Below, piece by piece: positions 52,347-61,731 of a stretch of DNA of 64,000 nt. Source of the DNA: Nonomuraea fuscirosea (GTDB lineage: Bacteria > Actinomycetota > Actinomycetes > Streptosporangiales > Streptosporangiaceae). The notes under the pieces are model-generated. The model had not been told where the DNA came from, did no database searches, and saw only the letters and a list, made by a program, of their open reading frames with translations. Each line of letters starts with the position of its first letter. Position 1 is the first letter of the stretch. Location: positions 202,768-266,767 of the forward strand of contig NZ_PVNG01000019.1 of assembly GCF_003001935.1 (NCBI RefSeq). Reading direction: 5' to 3'. A program made the translations under genes and the position numbers.

Positions 52347-53509
52347 ACCTGTTCGCGAGGTTCGAAAACGCGTTCATGCCTAATTACGGCGTCCCCCCGA
52401 TCGCGCTGGCGCGCGGAGAGGGCACCCGCGTCTGGGACGCCGACGGCAGGCAGTACCTCGACTTCATCGCCGGCATCGCGACCAGCTCGCTCGGCCACGC
52501 CCACCCCGCCCTCGTCGAGGCCGTCTCCGCGCAGGTCGCCACGATCGCGCACACGAGCAACCTGTTCCTGCACGAACCCGAGGTGCTGCTCGCCGAGAGA
52601 CTCCTCGACCTGCTGAACGCCCCCGCCCGCGTCTTCTTCGCCAACTCCGGCACCGAGGCCAACGAGGCCGCGTACAAGCTCGCGCTCAAGTACGGCCGGC
52701 GCGAGGGCCGCTCCTACTTCGTGGCCGCCGAGAACGGCTTCCACGGCCGCACCATCGGCGCCCTGTCCCTGACCGGCAAGCGGGCCATCCGCGACCAGTT
52801 CGGCCCGTTCCCGGTCGAGGTCCGCTTCGTCCCCTACGGCGACGCCGACGCGCTCAAGGAGGCCGTCACCGGCGACTGCATCGCGGTCTTCCTGGAGCCC
52901 ACCCAGGGCGAGGCCGGCGTCGTCCCGCCGCCCGAGGGCTACTTCGAGGCCGCCCGCGAGATCTGCGACTCCACCGGCGCCCTGCTGGTCGCCGACGAGA
53001 TCCAGTCCGCCATCGGCCGCACCGGGCACTGGTTCGCCCACCAGGCCGACGGCGTCACCCCCGACATCCTCACCCTGGCCAAGGGCCTCGGCGGCGGGTT
53101 GCCCATCGGCGCGTGCGTCGGCTTCGGCGACGCCGGCAAGCTGTTCGAGAAGGGCGACCACGGCTCCACCTTCGGCGGCAACCCCGTCTCGTGCGCCGCC
53201 GCGCTCGCCGTCCTCGACACCATCGACCTCGACCACGTGAAGTCGGTCGCCGCGCGGCTGCGCACCGGCCTGGAGTCCGTCCGCCACCCGCTGCTCAAGA
53301 GCGTGCGCGGCCGCGGCCTGTGGCTGGCCGCCGTGCTGTCCGACGACCGCTCGGCCCAGGTCCAGCAGGCCGCCGCCGGAGCCGGATTCCTAGTCAACGC
53401 GCTGCAACCCGACGCCGTGCGCATCGCCCCGCCGCTCATCGTGACGGCGGAGGAAGTCGACGCGCTGGTGTCGGCGCTGCCCGCCATCCTGACGGAGGCG
53501 GCCGCATGA
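52343..53509 (+). CDS. argD: Acetylornithine aminotransferase
   Basis: PLP-dependent class III aminotransferase, 388 residues. RVFFANSGTEANEAAYKLAL for phosphate binding, LLVADEIQSAIGRTGHWFAH with the Asp contacting PLP, and the lysine in ILTLAKGLGGGLPIGACVGF. FGGNPVSCAAALAVLD near 275 is also typical. Overlaps argB stop and argF start by 4 bases. Confidence 0.97.
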   Translation: MNLFARFENAFMPNYGVPPIALARGEGTRVWDADGRQYLDFIAGIATSSLGHAHPALVEAVSAQVATIAHTSNLFLHEPEVLLAERLLDLLNAPARVFFANSGTEANEAAYKLALKYGRREGRSYFVAAENGFHGRTIGALSLTGKRAIRDQFGPFPVEVRFVPYGDADALKEAVTGDCIAVFLEPTQGEAGVVPPPEGYFEAAREICDSTGALLVADEIQSAIGRTGHWFAHQADGVTPDILTLAKGLGGGLPIGACVGFGDAGKLFEKGDHGSTFGGNPVSCAAALAVLDTIDLDHVKSVAARLRTGLESVRHPLLKSVRGRGLWLAAVLSDDRSAQVQQAAAGAGFLVNALQPDAVRIAPPLIVTAEEVDALVSALPAILTEAAA

Positions 53510-54429
53510 GCCCCAGGCACTTCCTGCGCGACGACGACCTCAGCCCCGCCGAGCAGGCCGAGGTCCTCGACCTCGCCGCCGCCATGAAGAAGGACCGCTT
53601 CGGCTACCGCCCCTTCGAAGGGCCGCAGACCGTCGCCGTCCTGTTCGACAAGCCGTCGGCCAGGACCCGCGTCTCCTTCCACACCGGCATCGGCGAGCTG
53701 GGCGGCCTGCCGCTGGTCGTCGACAACGTCTCGGTGCTCATGGGCCGCGGCGAACCGGCCTCCGACCTGGCCAGGGTGCTCGACCGGCAGGTCGCCGCCA
53801 TCGTCTGGCGCACCACCGGCCAGGCGCTGATCGAGGAGATGGCCGCGCACTCCGCGGTGCCGGTCGTGAACGCGCTCACCGACGACTTCCACCCCTGCCA
53901 GATCCTCGCCGACCTGCAGACCGTCCGCGAACGGCTGGGCCGCACCGCCGGGGTCACGCTCACCTACGTGGGCGACGGCGCCAACAACATGGCCCATTCC
54001 TACCTGCTCGGCGGCGCCACCGCCGGGATGCACGTACGGATCGCCGCTCCCGCCGGCTACCAGCCCGACGCCGTCCTGCTCGACCAGGCCGCGGCCATCG
54101 CCGCCCGGACCGGCGGCTCCGTGCTCGCGCTGTCCGACCCGGTGGCCGCCGTCCAGGGCGCCCACGTGATCGCCACCGACACCTGGGTTTCGATGGGCCA
54201 GGACGGCAAGGAGGAACGGGTGAACGTCCTCATGCCGTACCAGGTGAACGCCGAACTGGTCGAGCACGCCGCACCCGACGCCGTCGTGCTGCACTGCCTG
54301 CCGGCCTACCGCGGCTACGAGATCACCGACGAGGTGCTCGAAGGCCCGCGCAGCGTCGTGTGGGACCAGGCGGAGAACCGCCTGCACGCCCAGAAGGCGC
54401 TGCTCCACTGGCTGGTGTCGCACCGATGA
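53506..54429 (+). CDS. argF: Ornithine carbamoyltransferase
   Basis: Makes citrulline from ornithine and carbamoyl phosphate. 307 residues from ATG at 53506 (ATGA with argD). Carbamoyl-phosphate motif is KPSARTRVSF, with Ala in place of the Thr of the usual STRT; FHPCQILADLQT and VVLHCLPAYRG are the ornithine-site and HCLP motifs. YVGDGANNMAHS is conserved. Overlaps argR by 4 bases. Confidence 0.96.
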   Translation: MSPRHFLRDDDLSPAEQAEVLDLAAAMKKDRFGYRPFEGPQTVAVLFDKPSARTRVSFHTGIGELGGLPLVVDNVSVLMGRGEPASDLARVLDRQVAAIVWRTTGQALIEEMAAHSAVPVVNALTDDFHPCQILADLQTVRERLGRTAGVTLTYVGDGANNMAHSYLLGGATAGMHVRIAAPAGYQPDAVLLDQAAAIAARTGGSVLALSDPVAAVQGAHVIATDTWVSMGQDGKEERVNVLMPYQVNAELVEHAAPDAVVLHCLPAYRGYEITDEVLEGPRSVVWDQAENRLHAQKALLHWLVSHR

Positions 54430-54932
54430 CCATCCCGATGACCAAGGCCGCCCGGCAGGCGAAGATCACCGACCTGCTGGAGCGCAAGGCCGTGCGTTCC
54501 CAGCCCGAGCTGGCCAAACTCCTCGCCGAGAGCGGCGTCGAGGTCACCCAGGCCACGCTCTCGCGCGACCTCGACGAACTCGGCGCGCTCAAGCTGCGCG
54601 CCGACGACGGCTCCCTCGTCTACGCGCTGCCCGGCGAGGGCGGCGGCCGGATCCCGCTCGCCCGGCTGGGCAGCGGCGAGAGCCCCGACGCCCGCCTGCA
54701 CCGCATCGCGGAGGAACTGCTCGTCGGAGCCGAGGCGTCGGCGAACCTGGTCATGGTACGCACCCCGCCGGGCGCCGCCCAGTTCCTCGCCTCCGCCATC
54801 GACCACGCCGACTGGGAGTCCATCCTCGGCACGGTGGCCGGCGACGACACGATCCTCGTCATCAGCCGCGACCCACAGGGCGGGCAGGCCGTCGCGGAGG
54901 CACTGCTGAGGGTCGCCGACCGGCGCACCTGA
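54426..54932 (+). CDS. argR: Arginine repressor
   Basis: 168 residues. N-terminal winged helix: KAARQAKITDLLERKAVRSQ then ELAKLLAESGVEVTQATLSR; C-terminal oligomerisation and arginine-binding domain with ANLVMVRTPPGAAQFLASAI and GTVAGDDTILVISRDP. Arginine-bound hexamers repress the cluster, probably at the palindrome ahead of argC. ATG overlaps the argF stop; the longer frame upstream is argF shadow. Confidence 0.96.
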   Translation: MTIPMTKAARQAKITDLLERKAVRSQPELAKLLAESGVEVTQATLSRDLDELGALKLRADDGSLVYALPGEGGGRIPLARLGSGESPDARLHRIAEELLVGAEASANLVMVRTPPGAAQFLASAIDHADWESILGTVAGDDTILVISRDPQGGQAVAEALLRVADRRT

Positions 54933-54953
54933 CAGACTTCCAGGGAGACTGAC

Positions 54954-56153
54954 ATGCCCGACAGAGTGGTGCTCGCCTATTCCGGCGGGCTCGACACCTC
55001 GGTCGCCATCCCGTACCTCGCCGAGAAGATGGACGCCGAGGTCATCGCCGTCGCCGTGGACCTCGGCCAGGGCGGCGAGAACATGGAGACCATCCAGAAG
55101 CGGGCCATCGACTGCGGCGCCGCGGAATCGGTCGTCGTGGACGCCAAGGAGGAGTTCGCCGCCGACTTCTGCGTGCCGGCCCTGCTGGCCAACGCCCTCT
55201 ACATGGACCGCTACCCGCTGGTCTCCTCCCTCTCGCGCCCGCTCATCGTCAAACACCTGGTGACGGCGGCCAGGCAGTTCGGCGGCACCGTCGTCTCCCA
55301 CGGCTGCACCGGCAAGGGCAACGACCAGGTCCGCTTCGAGGCCGGCCTGGCCGCCCTCGCCCCCGACCTCCAGGTCATCGCGCCCGCCAGGGACTTCGCC
55401 TGGACGCGCGACAAGGCCATCGAGTACGCCGAGGCCAAGGGCCTGCCCATCGAGACGTCGAAGAAGAACCCGTTCTCCATCGACCAGAACCTCTGGGGCC
55501 GCGCCGTCGAGACCGGCTTCCTCGAAGACATCTGGAACGGCCCCACCGAGGAGGTCTACGCCTACACCTCCGACCCGGCGCGGCCACGCGACCCCGACGA
55601 GGTTGTGATCAGCTTCGCCCGCGGCGTGCCCGTCGCCCTGGACGGGCGGCCGCTGACCCCGTACGCGGTGATCGACGAGCTCAACCGGCGCGCCGGCGCC
55701 CACGGCGTGGGCCGGATCGACATGGTCGAGGACCGCCTGGTCGGCATCAAGTCGCGCGAGGTCTACGAGGCGCCCGGCGCCATCGCGCTCATCACCGCGC
55801 ACATGGAGCTGGAGAGCGTCACCGTCGAGCGCGACCTGGCCCGCTTCAAGCGCGGCGTCGACCAGCGCTGGAGCGAACTCGTCTACGACGGCCTGTGGTT
55901 CTCGCCGCTCAAGGACGCGCTCGACGCCCTCATCGCCGACGCCCAGAAGCACGTCAACGGCGAGATCAGGATGACCCTGCACGGCGGGCGGGCCACCGTG
56001 ACGGGACGGCGCTCCGACGACTCCCTGTACGACTTCTCGCTCGCCACGTACGACACCGGCGACGCCTTCGACCAGTCCCTGGCCAAAGGCTTCGTCCAGC
56101 TGTTCTCCCTCCCCGCTAAGATCGCGGCGGCCCGGGACACGAGAAAGGACTGA
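54954..56153 (+). CDS. argG: Argininosuccinate synthase
   Basis: Joins citrulline and aspartate using ATP. 399 residues. N-terminal PP-loop VLAYSGGLDTSVAIPYL, then VSHGCTGKGNDQVRFEAG and TSKKNPFSIDQNLWGRAVE, all family signatures. Starts 21 bases after argR with GGGAG as ribosome-binding site. Followed after 38 bases by argH. Confidence 0.97.
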   Translation: MPDRVVLAYSGGLDTSVAIPYLAEKMDAEVIAVAVDLGQGGENMETIQKRAIDCGAAESVVVDAKEEFAADFCVPALLANALYMDRYPLVSSLSRPLIVKHLVTAARQFGGTVVSHGCTGKGNDQVRFEAGLAALAPDLQVIAPARDFAWTRDKAIEYAEAKGLPIETSKKNPFSIDQNLWGRAVETGFLEDIWNGPTEEVYAYTSDPARPRDPDEVVISFARGVPVALDGRPLTPYAVIDELNRRAGAHGVGRIDMVEDRLVGIKSREVYEAPGAIALITAHMELESVTVERDLARFKRGVDQRWSELVYDGLWFSPLKDALDALIADAQKHVNGEIRMTLHGGRATVTGRRSDDSLYDFSLATYDTGDAFDQSLAKGFVQLFSLPAKIAAARDTRKD

Positions 56154-56191
56154 CTTGCACTATGGTCGCGGGGGAAACGGAGGAGATGACG

Positions 56192-57607
56192 GTGAGTGAT
56201 GGCAAGCCGATGCGGCTGTGGGGCGGACGCTTCGAGAGCGGCCCGTCTGACGCGCTGGCCCGGCTGTCGGTGAGCGTGCACTTCGACTGGCGGCTGGTGC
56301 CGTACGACCTGGCGGCGTCCAGGGCGCACGCCCGCGTGCTGCACAAGGCGGAGCTGCTGAGCGACGAGGAGCTCGAGCGCATGATCGGCGCGCTCGACGA
56401 CCTGGAGCGCGCGTGCAAGGCGGGGGAGTTCCGCCCGACGGTCGCCGACGAGGACGTGCACACCGCGCTGGAGCGCGGCCTGCTGGAGCGGCTCGGCTCG
56501 CTCGGCGGCAAGCTCCGCGCCGGCCGCTCGCGCAACGACCAGATCGCCACCGATCTGCGGCTCTACCTGCGCGACCACGCCAGGTCGGTGGTCTCGCGCC
56601 TGGTCGAGCTGGAGACGGCGCTGATGGCCCAGGCCGAGCAGCACGCCGAGACGGCCGCGCCCGGCATGACGCACCTGCAGCACGCCCAGCCGGTCTCGTT
56701 CGGCCACCAGCTGCTGGCCCACGTGCACGCCTTCGCCCGTGACGTCGACCGGCTCACCGACTGGGACAAGCGCGCCGCGATCTCCCCGCTCGGCTCCGGC
56801 GCCCTGGCCGGCTCGTCGCTGCCGCTCGACCCGCAGGCCGTGGCCGAGGAGCTGGGCTTCTCCGCCGCCGCGCCCAACTCGATGGACGCCGTCGCCGACC
56901 GCGACTTCGCCGCCGAGTTCCTGTTCGACGCGGCCATGATCGGCGTGCACCTGTCGCGGCTGGGCGAGGAGATCGTCCTGTGGGCCTCGCAGGAGTTCCG
57001 CTGGATCGAGATGGACGACGCCTACTCCACCGGCTCGTCGATCATGCCGCAGAAGAAGAACCCCGACGTCGCCGAGCTGGCCCGCGGCAAGGCCGGGCGC
57101 CTCATCGGCAACCTCATGGCGCTGCTCACCACGCTCAAGGGCCTGCCGCTCACCTACAACAGGGACCTGCAGGAGGACAAGGAGCCGGTGTTCGACGCGG
57201 TCGACACCCTCCTGCTCGTCCTGCCCGCGATGGCCGGCCTGGTCGCCACCATGCGGGTCAACACCGCCCGGATGGAGGCTTCGGCGCCCGACGGGTTCGC
57301 CCTCGCCACCGACCTGGCCGAGCTGCTCGTCCGCCGCGGCGTGCCGTTCCGCGAGGCGCACGAGGCCGTCGGCCACCTCGTCGTGTGGTGCCAGGTCAAC
57401 GACAAGGACCTCGGCGAGCTGACCGACGACGAGCTGGTCAAGGTCTCGCCGCACCTGACCCCCGACGTCCGCGACGTGCTCAGCGTGCCCGGCGCCCTGG
57501 CCGCGCGCAAGGCCCACGGTGGCACCGCGCCCGACCGCGTGCGCGACCAGCTCGTCGCGCTGCGGGAGGCCGTGGACGCGCAGGCGGCATGGGCCGCGGG
57601 GAGCTGA
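56192..57607 (+). CDS. argH: Argininosuccinate lyase
   Basis: Last step to arginine, releasing fumarate. About 471 residues. MRLWGGRFESGPSDALARLS opening, catalytic loop GSSIMPQKKNPDVAELARGK and MTHLQHAQPVSFGHQLLAHV are fumarase/lyase superfamily motifs. GTG at 56192 is chosen because GGAGGAG (56179-56185) is 6 bases upstream; ATG at 56162 and 56186 are in frame. Overlaps the glycosylase gene by 19 bases. Confidence 0.96.
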   Translation: MSDGKPMRLWGGRFESGPSDALARLSVSVHFDWRLVPYDLAASRAHARVLHKAELLSDEELERMIGALDDLERACKAGEFRPTVADEDVHTALERGLLERLGSLGGKLRAGRSRNDQIATDLRLYLRDHARSVVSRLVELETALMAQAEQHAETAAPGMTHLQHAQPVSFGHQLLAHVHAFARDVDRLTDWDKRAAISPLGSGALAGSSLPLDPQAVAEELGFSAAAPNSMDAVADRDFAAEFLFDAAMIGVHLSRLGEEIVLWASQEFRWIEMDDAYSTGSSIMPQKKNPDVAELARGKAGRLIGNLMALLTTLKGLPLTYNRDLQEDKEPVFDAVDTLLLVLPAMAGLVATMRVNTARMEASAPDGFALATDLAELLVRRGVPFREAHEAVGHLVVWCQVNDKDLGELTDDELVKVSPHLTPDVRDVLSVPGALAARKAHGGTAPDRVRDQLVALREAVDAQAAWAAGS

Positions 57608-58290
57608 GCTCCGCCGCGCTGCCGCGGAGTTTCTTCGACCGGCCCTCCTGGGAAGTGGCGCCCGACCTGCTCGGGCGCGTGCTCGTGCACGGCAGCGGGG
57701 AGAGCGCCGTCGCCGTACGCCTGACCGAGGTCGAGGCGTACGGCGGCCCCGGCGAGGACCCGGCCGCGCACACCTACCGGGGCCGGACGCCGCGCAACGC
57801 GGTCATGTTCGGCCCGCCGGGCCACATCTACGTCTACTTCACCTACGGCATGCACTTCTGCGCGAACCTCGTGTGCCTGCCTGAAGGCTTCGGCGCGGCC
57901 GTGCTGCTGCGGGCCGGCGAGGTGGTCGAGGGCGTCGCCGAGGCCCGCGCCCGCCGCTCGTCCGGCAAGCCGGTCGCCGATCGCGACCTGGCCCGCGGCC
58001 CCGCCCGGCTGGCCGTGGCCCTGGGCCTGCTGCGCGAGCACAACGGCCTCGACGCCGTGCGCGAAGGCTCGCCGTCGGGCCGGCCGCACCAGTCGGCCAC
58101 CGTGCTGCACGGCCTGCCCGCCGACCCTTCGGCGATCAGGTCAGGGCCGCGCACCGGCGTCTCGACGGCCAAGGACACCCCGTGGCGGTTCTGGATCGAC
58201 GGCGACCCGACCGTCTCGCCGTACCGGGCTCACGTACCGCGCCGGCGCAGCGCCGCGGCCACCTCCGTGGGGGAGGTGCCCAGCTCTTGA
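57589..58290 (+). CDS. DNA-3-methyladenine glycosylase (AAG/MPG family)
   Basis: Base-excision repair enzyme removing alkylated purines. 233 residues from ATG at 57589 within the argH end. Catalytic Glu in VRLTEVEAYGGPGEDPAAHT, followed by RGRTPRNAVMFGPPGHIYVY and FTYGMHFCANLVC, all family-defining. ARGPARLAVALGL and TPWRFWIDGDPTVSPYR are near the C-terminus. Probably carried on the arg transcript. Its 3' end overlaps the convergent PH-domain gene by about 61 bases. Confidence 0.93.
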   Translation: MGRGELSSAALPRSFFDRPSWEVAPDLLGRVLVHGSGESAVAVRLTEVEAYGGPGEDPAAHTYRGRTPRNAVMFGPPGHIYVYFTYGMHFCANLVCLPEGFGAAVLLRAGEVVEGVAEARARRSSGKPVADRDLARGPARLAVALGLLREHNGLDAVREGSPSGRPHQSATVLHGLPADPSAIRSGPRTGVSTAKDTPWRFWIDGDPTVSPYRAHVPRRRSAAATSVGEVPSS

Positions 58291-58631
58291 GGGCTGAAGA
58301 CGTGCAGATGGTCGCCGGTGTCGATCTCCAGCATCTCGCTGCGCAGCCCCCAGCGCCTGCGTACGTCCACCTTGACGTCCCAGATCGACTCCCACGGCAC
58401 GTGCCGCCGGCCCGCGAACCCGTGCACCACCGTGATGCCGCTCTCGTCGGCCGCCAGCCGTACCGGGACGATCAGGTCGCGCAACCCCATCCCGCCCACC
58501 AGGACGGCCGCGGGCACCGCCAGGATCACCCCGCGCACATCCCCGTCCGACCACCAGAAGACGCCGAGCCCGGCACACACCAGAGCCCCTAAGATCTTGA
58601 AAACGGCCAGCTCGCGACGGACCCTCCACAT
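58230..58631 (-). CDS. Small membrane protein with PH-like domain
   Basis: About 133 residues from ATG at 58631. Two hydrophobic helices (FKILGALVCAGLGVFWW and GVILAVPAAVLVGGMGL) followed by a cytoplasmic bacterial PH-type domain: VRLAADESGITVVHGFAGRR, HVPWESIWDVKVD, GDHLHVFSPQELG. Such proteins are common in actinomycetes and of unknown role. Convergent with and overlapping the glycosylase gene end. Confidence 0.78.
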   Translation of the reverse strand: MWRVRRELAVFKILGALVCAGLGVFWWSDGDVRGVILAVPAAVLVGGMGLRDLIVPVRLAADESGITVVHGFAGRRHVPWESIWDVKVDVRRRWGLRSEMLEIDTGDHLHVFSPQELGTSPTEVAAALRRRGT

Positions 58632-58718
58632 GGGTACACAGCGTATCCAAGTAGCGCCCACGCGCACCGATCGGGCAGGCTAAAGGCACCGACAACGACC
58701 CAGGGAAGCCAGATCACC

Positions 58719-59984
58719 GTGACCGACATCCTTGACGACCTCGCGTGGCGAGGCCTGATCGCCCAGTCCACCGACCTCGACGCGCTGCGCGCGTCCATGG
58801 CCGAGGCACCGATCACGGTCTATTCCGGTTTCGACCCCACCGCGCCGTCCCTGCACATCGGCCACTTCGTGCCGCTGCTCACGCTGCGCCGCTTCCAGCT
58901 GGCCGGGCACAACCCGATCGGCCTCGTCGGCGGCGCCACCGGCCTCATCGGCGACCCGAGCGGCCGCAACACCGAGCGCTCGCTCAACTCCAGCGACATC
59001 GTCGCCGAGTGGGTGGACCGCCTGCGCGGCCAGGTCAGCAGATTTCTCGACTTCGACGCCCAGCCCAACCCGGCCCGCCTCGTCAGCAACCTCGACTGGA
59101 CCGGCGAGCTGAGCGCCATCGACTTCCTGCGCGACATCGGCAAGCACTTCCCGGTCAACCGCATGCTCGCCAGGGAGTCGGTGTCCGCGCGGCTGCAGGG
59201 CGAAGGACTCAGCTACACCGAGTTCAGCTACCAGATCCTGCAGTCCAACGACTACCTGGAGCTGTACCGCCGCTACGGCTGCACCCTGCAGATCGGCGGT
59301 AGCGACCAGTGGGGCAACATCACCGCGGGCGCCGACCTCATCCGCCGCGTCGAGGGCGGCCACGTCCACGTGCTGACCCAGCCGCTCATCACCAAGGCCG
59401 ACGGCACCAAGTTCGGCAAGACCGCCGGCGGGGCCCTCTGGCTCGACCCCGAGATGACCTCCCCGTACGCCTTCTACCAGTACTTCCTCAACACCGACGA
59501 CCGCGACGTGATCCACTACCTGAAAGTGTTCACGTTCCGGAGCCGCGAGGAGATCGAGGCGCTGGAGAAGGCCGTCGCCGAACGCCCCTTCGCCCGCGAG
59601 GCCCAGCGCACCCTCGCCGAGGACCTCACCGAGCTGCTGCACGGCCGGGCGGAGCTGGACGCGGTCGTCGCCGCCTCCAAGGCCCTGTTCGGCCAGGGCT
59701 CACTGGAGGACCTGCCGGCCGCCACCCTCGGGGCCGCGCTGGCCGAGGTGCCCAGGGCCGTCGTCCCCGAGCTCGGCACCGCCTTCGTTGACCTGCTGGC
59801 CGACAGCGGGCTGGTGGAGTCCAAGTCGGCGGCGCGGCGGGCGGTGAAGGAGGGCGGGGCGTACCTCAACAACCGCAAGATCACCGACGAGGCGTACGTG
59901 CCCGGCGCCGATGATCTGCTGGGCGGGCGGTACCTGGTGCTGCGGCGCGGCAAGAAGTCGATCGGCGGGGTCGAGGTCGGCTGA
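58719..59984 (+). CDS. tyrS: Tyrosyl-tRNA synthetase
   Basis: Class I synthetase, 421 residues from GTG at 58719 with AGGGAAG at 58702-58708. HIGH motif is SLHIGHFVPL (46-49), tyrosine-binding SYQILQSNDYLELY and GGSDQWGNITAG, KMSKS equivalent KFGKT near 230. C-terminal S4 RNA-binding domain (about 350-421: ESKSAARRAVKEGGAYLNNR). No T-box leader is visible in the 88 bases between it and the divergent PH gene. Ends with a hairpin. Confidence 0.97.
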   Translation: MTDILDDLAWRGLIAQSTDLDALRASMAEAPITVYSGFDPTAPSLHIGHFVPLLTLRRFQLAGHNPIGLVGGATGLIGDPSGRNTERSLNSSDIVAEWVDRLRGQVSRFLDFDAQPNPARLVSNLDWTGELSAIDFLRDIGKHFPVNRMLARESVSARLQGEGLSYTEFSYQILQSNDYLELYRRYGCTLQIGGSDQWGNITAGADLIRRVEGGHVHVLTQPLITKADGTKFGKTAGGALWLDPEMTSPYAFYQYFLNTDDRDVIHYLKVFTFRSREEIEALEKAVAERPFAREAQRTLAEDLTELLHGRAELDAVVAASKALFGQGSLEDLPAATLGAALAEVPRAVVPELGTAFVDLLADSGLVESKSAARRAVKEGGAYLNNRKITDEAYVPGADDLLGGRYLVLRRGKKSIGGVEVG

Positions 59985-59999
59985 CCGCCCACCACTCCA

Positions 60000-60027
60000 C
60001 GGGCCCTCCGGCACTTCGGGGGGCCCG
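60000..60027 (+). terminator. Terminator after tyrS
   Basis: CGGGCCCTCCG (60000-60010) pairs with CGGGGGGCCCG (60017-60027) with one G-U pair, loop GCACTT, followed by TT. It starts 16 bases after the tyrS stop. Confidence 0.82.
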
Positions 60028-60032
60028 TTGCC

Positions 60033-60088
60033 GTGCCGCTACGTCGGTGCCGCCATGTCGGTGCCGTTACGTCGATGCCGTCATGTCG
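60033..60088. repeat. 14-bp tandem repeat, four units
   Basis: Four degenerate units of the form GTGCCGNNANGTCG lie between tyrS and the glycosyltransferase gene. No gene is seen in 60028-60177. Confidence 0.8.
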
Positions 60089-60151
60089 GTGCCGCGACCG
60101 CCTGATGACCGGCGGCGCGACCCCATGCACCGCCGCGGCCGCGTACCGGAC

Positions 60152-60241
60152 CTGCGTGTCCCTTACCTGCGTATGCCTTAGCCGCGTGTTCCTTGACCGC
60201 GTGTTCCTTGGCGGGCGGTTCCTTGACCGGCGGTTTCTTGA
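60152..60241. repeat. 15-bp tandem repeat across the glycosyltransferase stop codon
   Basis: Six degenerate units (such as CCGCGTGTTCCTTGA) run from outside into the 3' end of the glycosyltransferase gene. They encode its tail TAGQGTARQGTRGQGTRG; the TAA stop lies within the second unit from the outer edge. Confidence 0.82.
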
Positions 60242-61731
60242 TCGCGGGTGAACAACGCCACCGTCAGTCCGGGCAGATCCACCGAATGCTTGGCCAGGGT
60301 CAGCTCGAAGCCGGCCCGCTCCACCTCCCCGACCCGAGGCACCGCATCCCCTTCGAGTCCCGACTTCTTCGTCCCCCGCCACACGACCCAGACCCGCTCC
60401 CGGTCCTTCAGCACGGCCGAGACATCGGACCGCTCCGGGTAGCCGAACCCGTCCGGATCCGGCGCGTCCCCCGTCCGCAGCACGTCCACGGGCATGAGGG
60501 AGTCGGCGTAGTAGTCGAACCCGGTCCGCAGCTGGCTCTGCCCGTAGACGATGGCGTCCTCGGGCTCGGCCTTGATCACGCGCAGGGCCCACGGGATGTT
60601 CTCGAACCGGCCGTTCTCCTCCCGTACGTCGACGTGGTCGGGGAAGGCCAGCGCGCACCCCAGCACCACGACCACCACGCCCGCCACCACGTGGAACCGG
60701 GGCAGAGCCGCCACGGCCAGCCCCGCCAGCAGCGCCAGCGCGGGAGCCGTCACGAACAGATAGCGATCCACGTACACCGGCGTCACCGCCCAGGAGACCA
60801 GGAGCAGCAGCACCGGCGGCAGCACGAGCCACCCCACCAGCACGAACGCCCAGACCCCACCGCCCCGACCGCCTCCGGTGGACGACCGGAGGACTGCCGC
60901 GCCCTGTAGCGTCCTCCAGAACAGCACCGCCCCCGCCAGCGCCATCACGAACAACACCACTCCGAGGGTGTCAGCCCCCGCCGCCATCTTCGGAAACTTC
61001 AACCACACCTCGGGCCCGCGTTCGGGGATCCAGCTGATGGCATGCCGCTCCCCGTACCCGATCAAGCCCAGCACCGCGGCCGGCACGCATCCCACGGCCA
61101 TCGCCACCATCATCCGCACCGCCACGGCCCGCCGCATCAGCAGCACCTGGGCCGGCAGCACGAGCACCGCGAAGAGGTGCGTGGAGCAGACCAGCGCCAC
61201 CGCCACCCCGTACACCACCCAGCGCCGCAGCCCCGGCCGCCCGCCGGCCTCCACGGCCCGGTGCAACGCCCAGAACGAGAACACGACCGCCGCCGCCGCG
61301 AACGCGTACGACCTGGCGAAAGCCCCGTAGTAGGACACCGAAGGCAGGATCGCGAACACGCCGGCCGCGACCACGCCCGCCCGCGTACTGTGCAGCCGAC
61401 GCCCCAGCTCGACCAGGAACCACGCCGCCTCCCCGATCGCCACCGCCGACGGCAACCGCAACCACAATTCCGCCGTCCCCGCCTTCACCCAGAAGTGCAT
61501 GAACAGGTAGTACGGGAGGAAATGACCATCGATGTGGCGGGCCAGCTCGAACATCCCCGCCAGAGAACGGCCGGCGGCGCTGATGGTGGCCAGCTCGTCC
61601 CCGTTCAACGTCGAGGAACCAGTGCCCGAGAACGCGGCCACCCCCGCGACCAGCCCCATCCACCAGGGGGTCGACGTGCGGAGCCGGGCGGCTGGACGGA
61701 CTGGGGGAGCTAGTGTGGCGGCAGTGGTCAC
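60178..61731 (-). CDS. GT39-type membrane glycosyltransferase
   Basis: 517 residues with about ten membrane helices. Resembles the dolichyl/polyprenyl-phosphate mannosyltransferase (PMT_2) group: the catalytic acidic pair is in SSTLNGDELATISAAGRSLA (Asp-Glu in the first loop), with ARHIDGHFLPYYLFMHFWVK next. The C-terminal soluble part (from FPDHVDVREENGRFENIPWA) is extracytoplasmic. GTG at 61731 is used as start. The last ~18 residues are a repeat-encoded QGTRG-type tail with no family counterpart. Sugar donor and acceptor unknown. Confidence 0.85.
   Translation of the reverse strand: MTTAATLAPPVRPAARLRTSTPWWMGLVAGVAAFSGTGSSTLNGDELATISAAGRSLAGMFELARHIDGHFLPYYLFMHFWVKAGTAELWLRLPSAVAIGEAAWFLVELGRRLHSTRAGVVAAGVFAILPSVSYYGAFARSYAFAAAAVVFSFWALHRAVEAGGRPGLRRWVVYGVAVALVCSTHLFAVLVLPAQVLLMRRAVAVRMMVAMAVGCVPAAVLGLIGYGERHAISWIPERGPEVWLKFPKMAAGADTLGVVLFVMALAGAVLFWRTLQGAAVLRSSTGGGRGGGVWAFVLVGWLVLPPVLLLLVSWAVTPVYVDRYLFVTAPALALLAGLAVAALPRFHVVAGVVVVVLGCALAFPDHVDVREENGRFENIPWALRVIKAEPEDAIVYGQSQLRTGFDYYADSLMPVDVLRTGDAPDPDGFGYPERSDVSAVLKDRERVWVVWRGTKKSGLEGDAVPRVGEVERAGFELTLAKHSVDLPGLTVALFTRDQETAGQGTARQGTRGQGTRG

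Noticed and set aside
58230..58290. Frameshift or misassembly at the overlapping ends of the glycosylase and PH-domain genes
   Set aside because: Both frames keep coherent sequence through the overlap; short convergent overlaps are common in this group.
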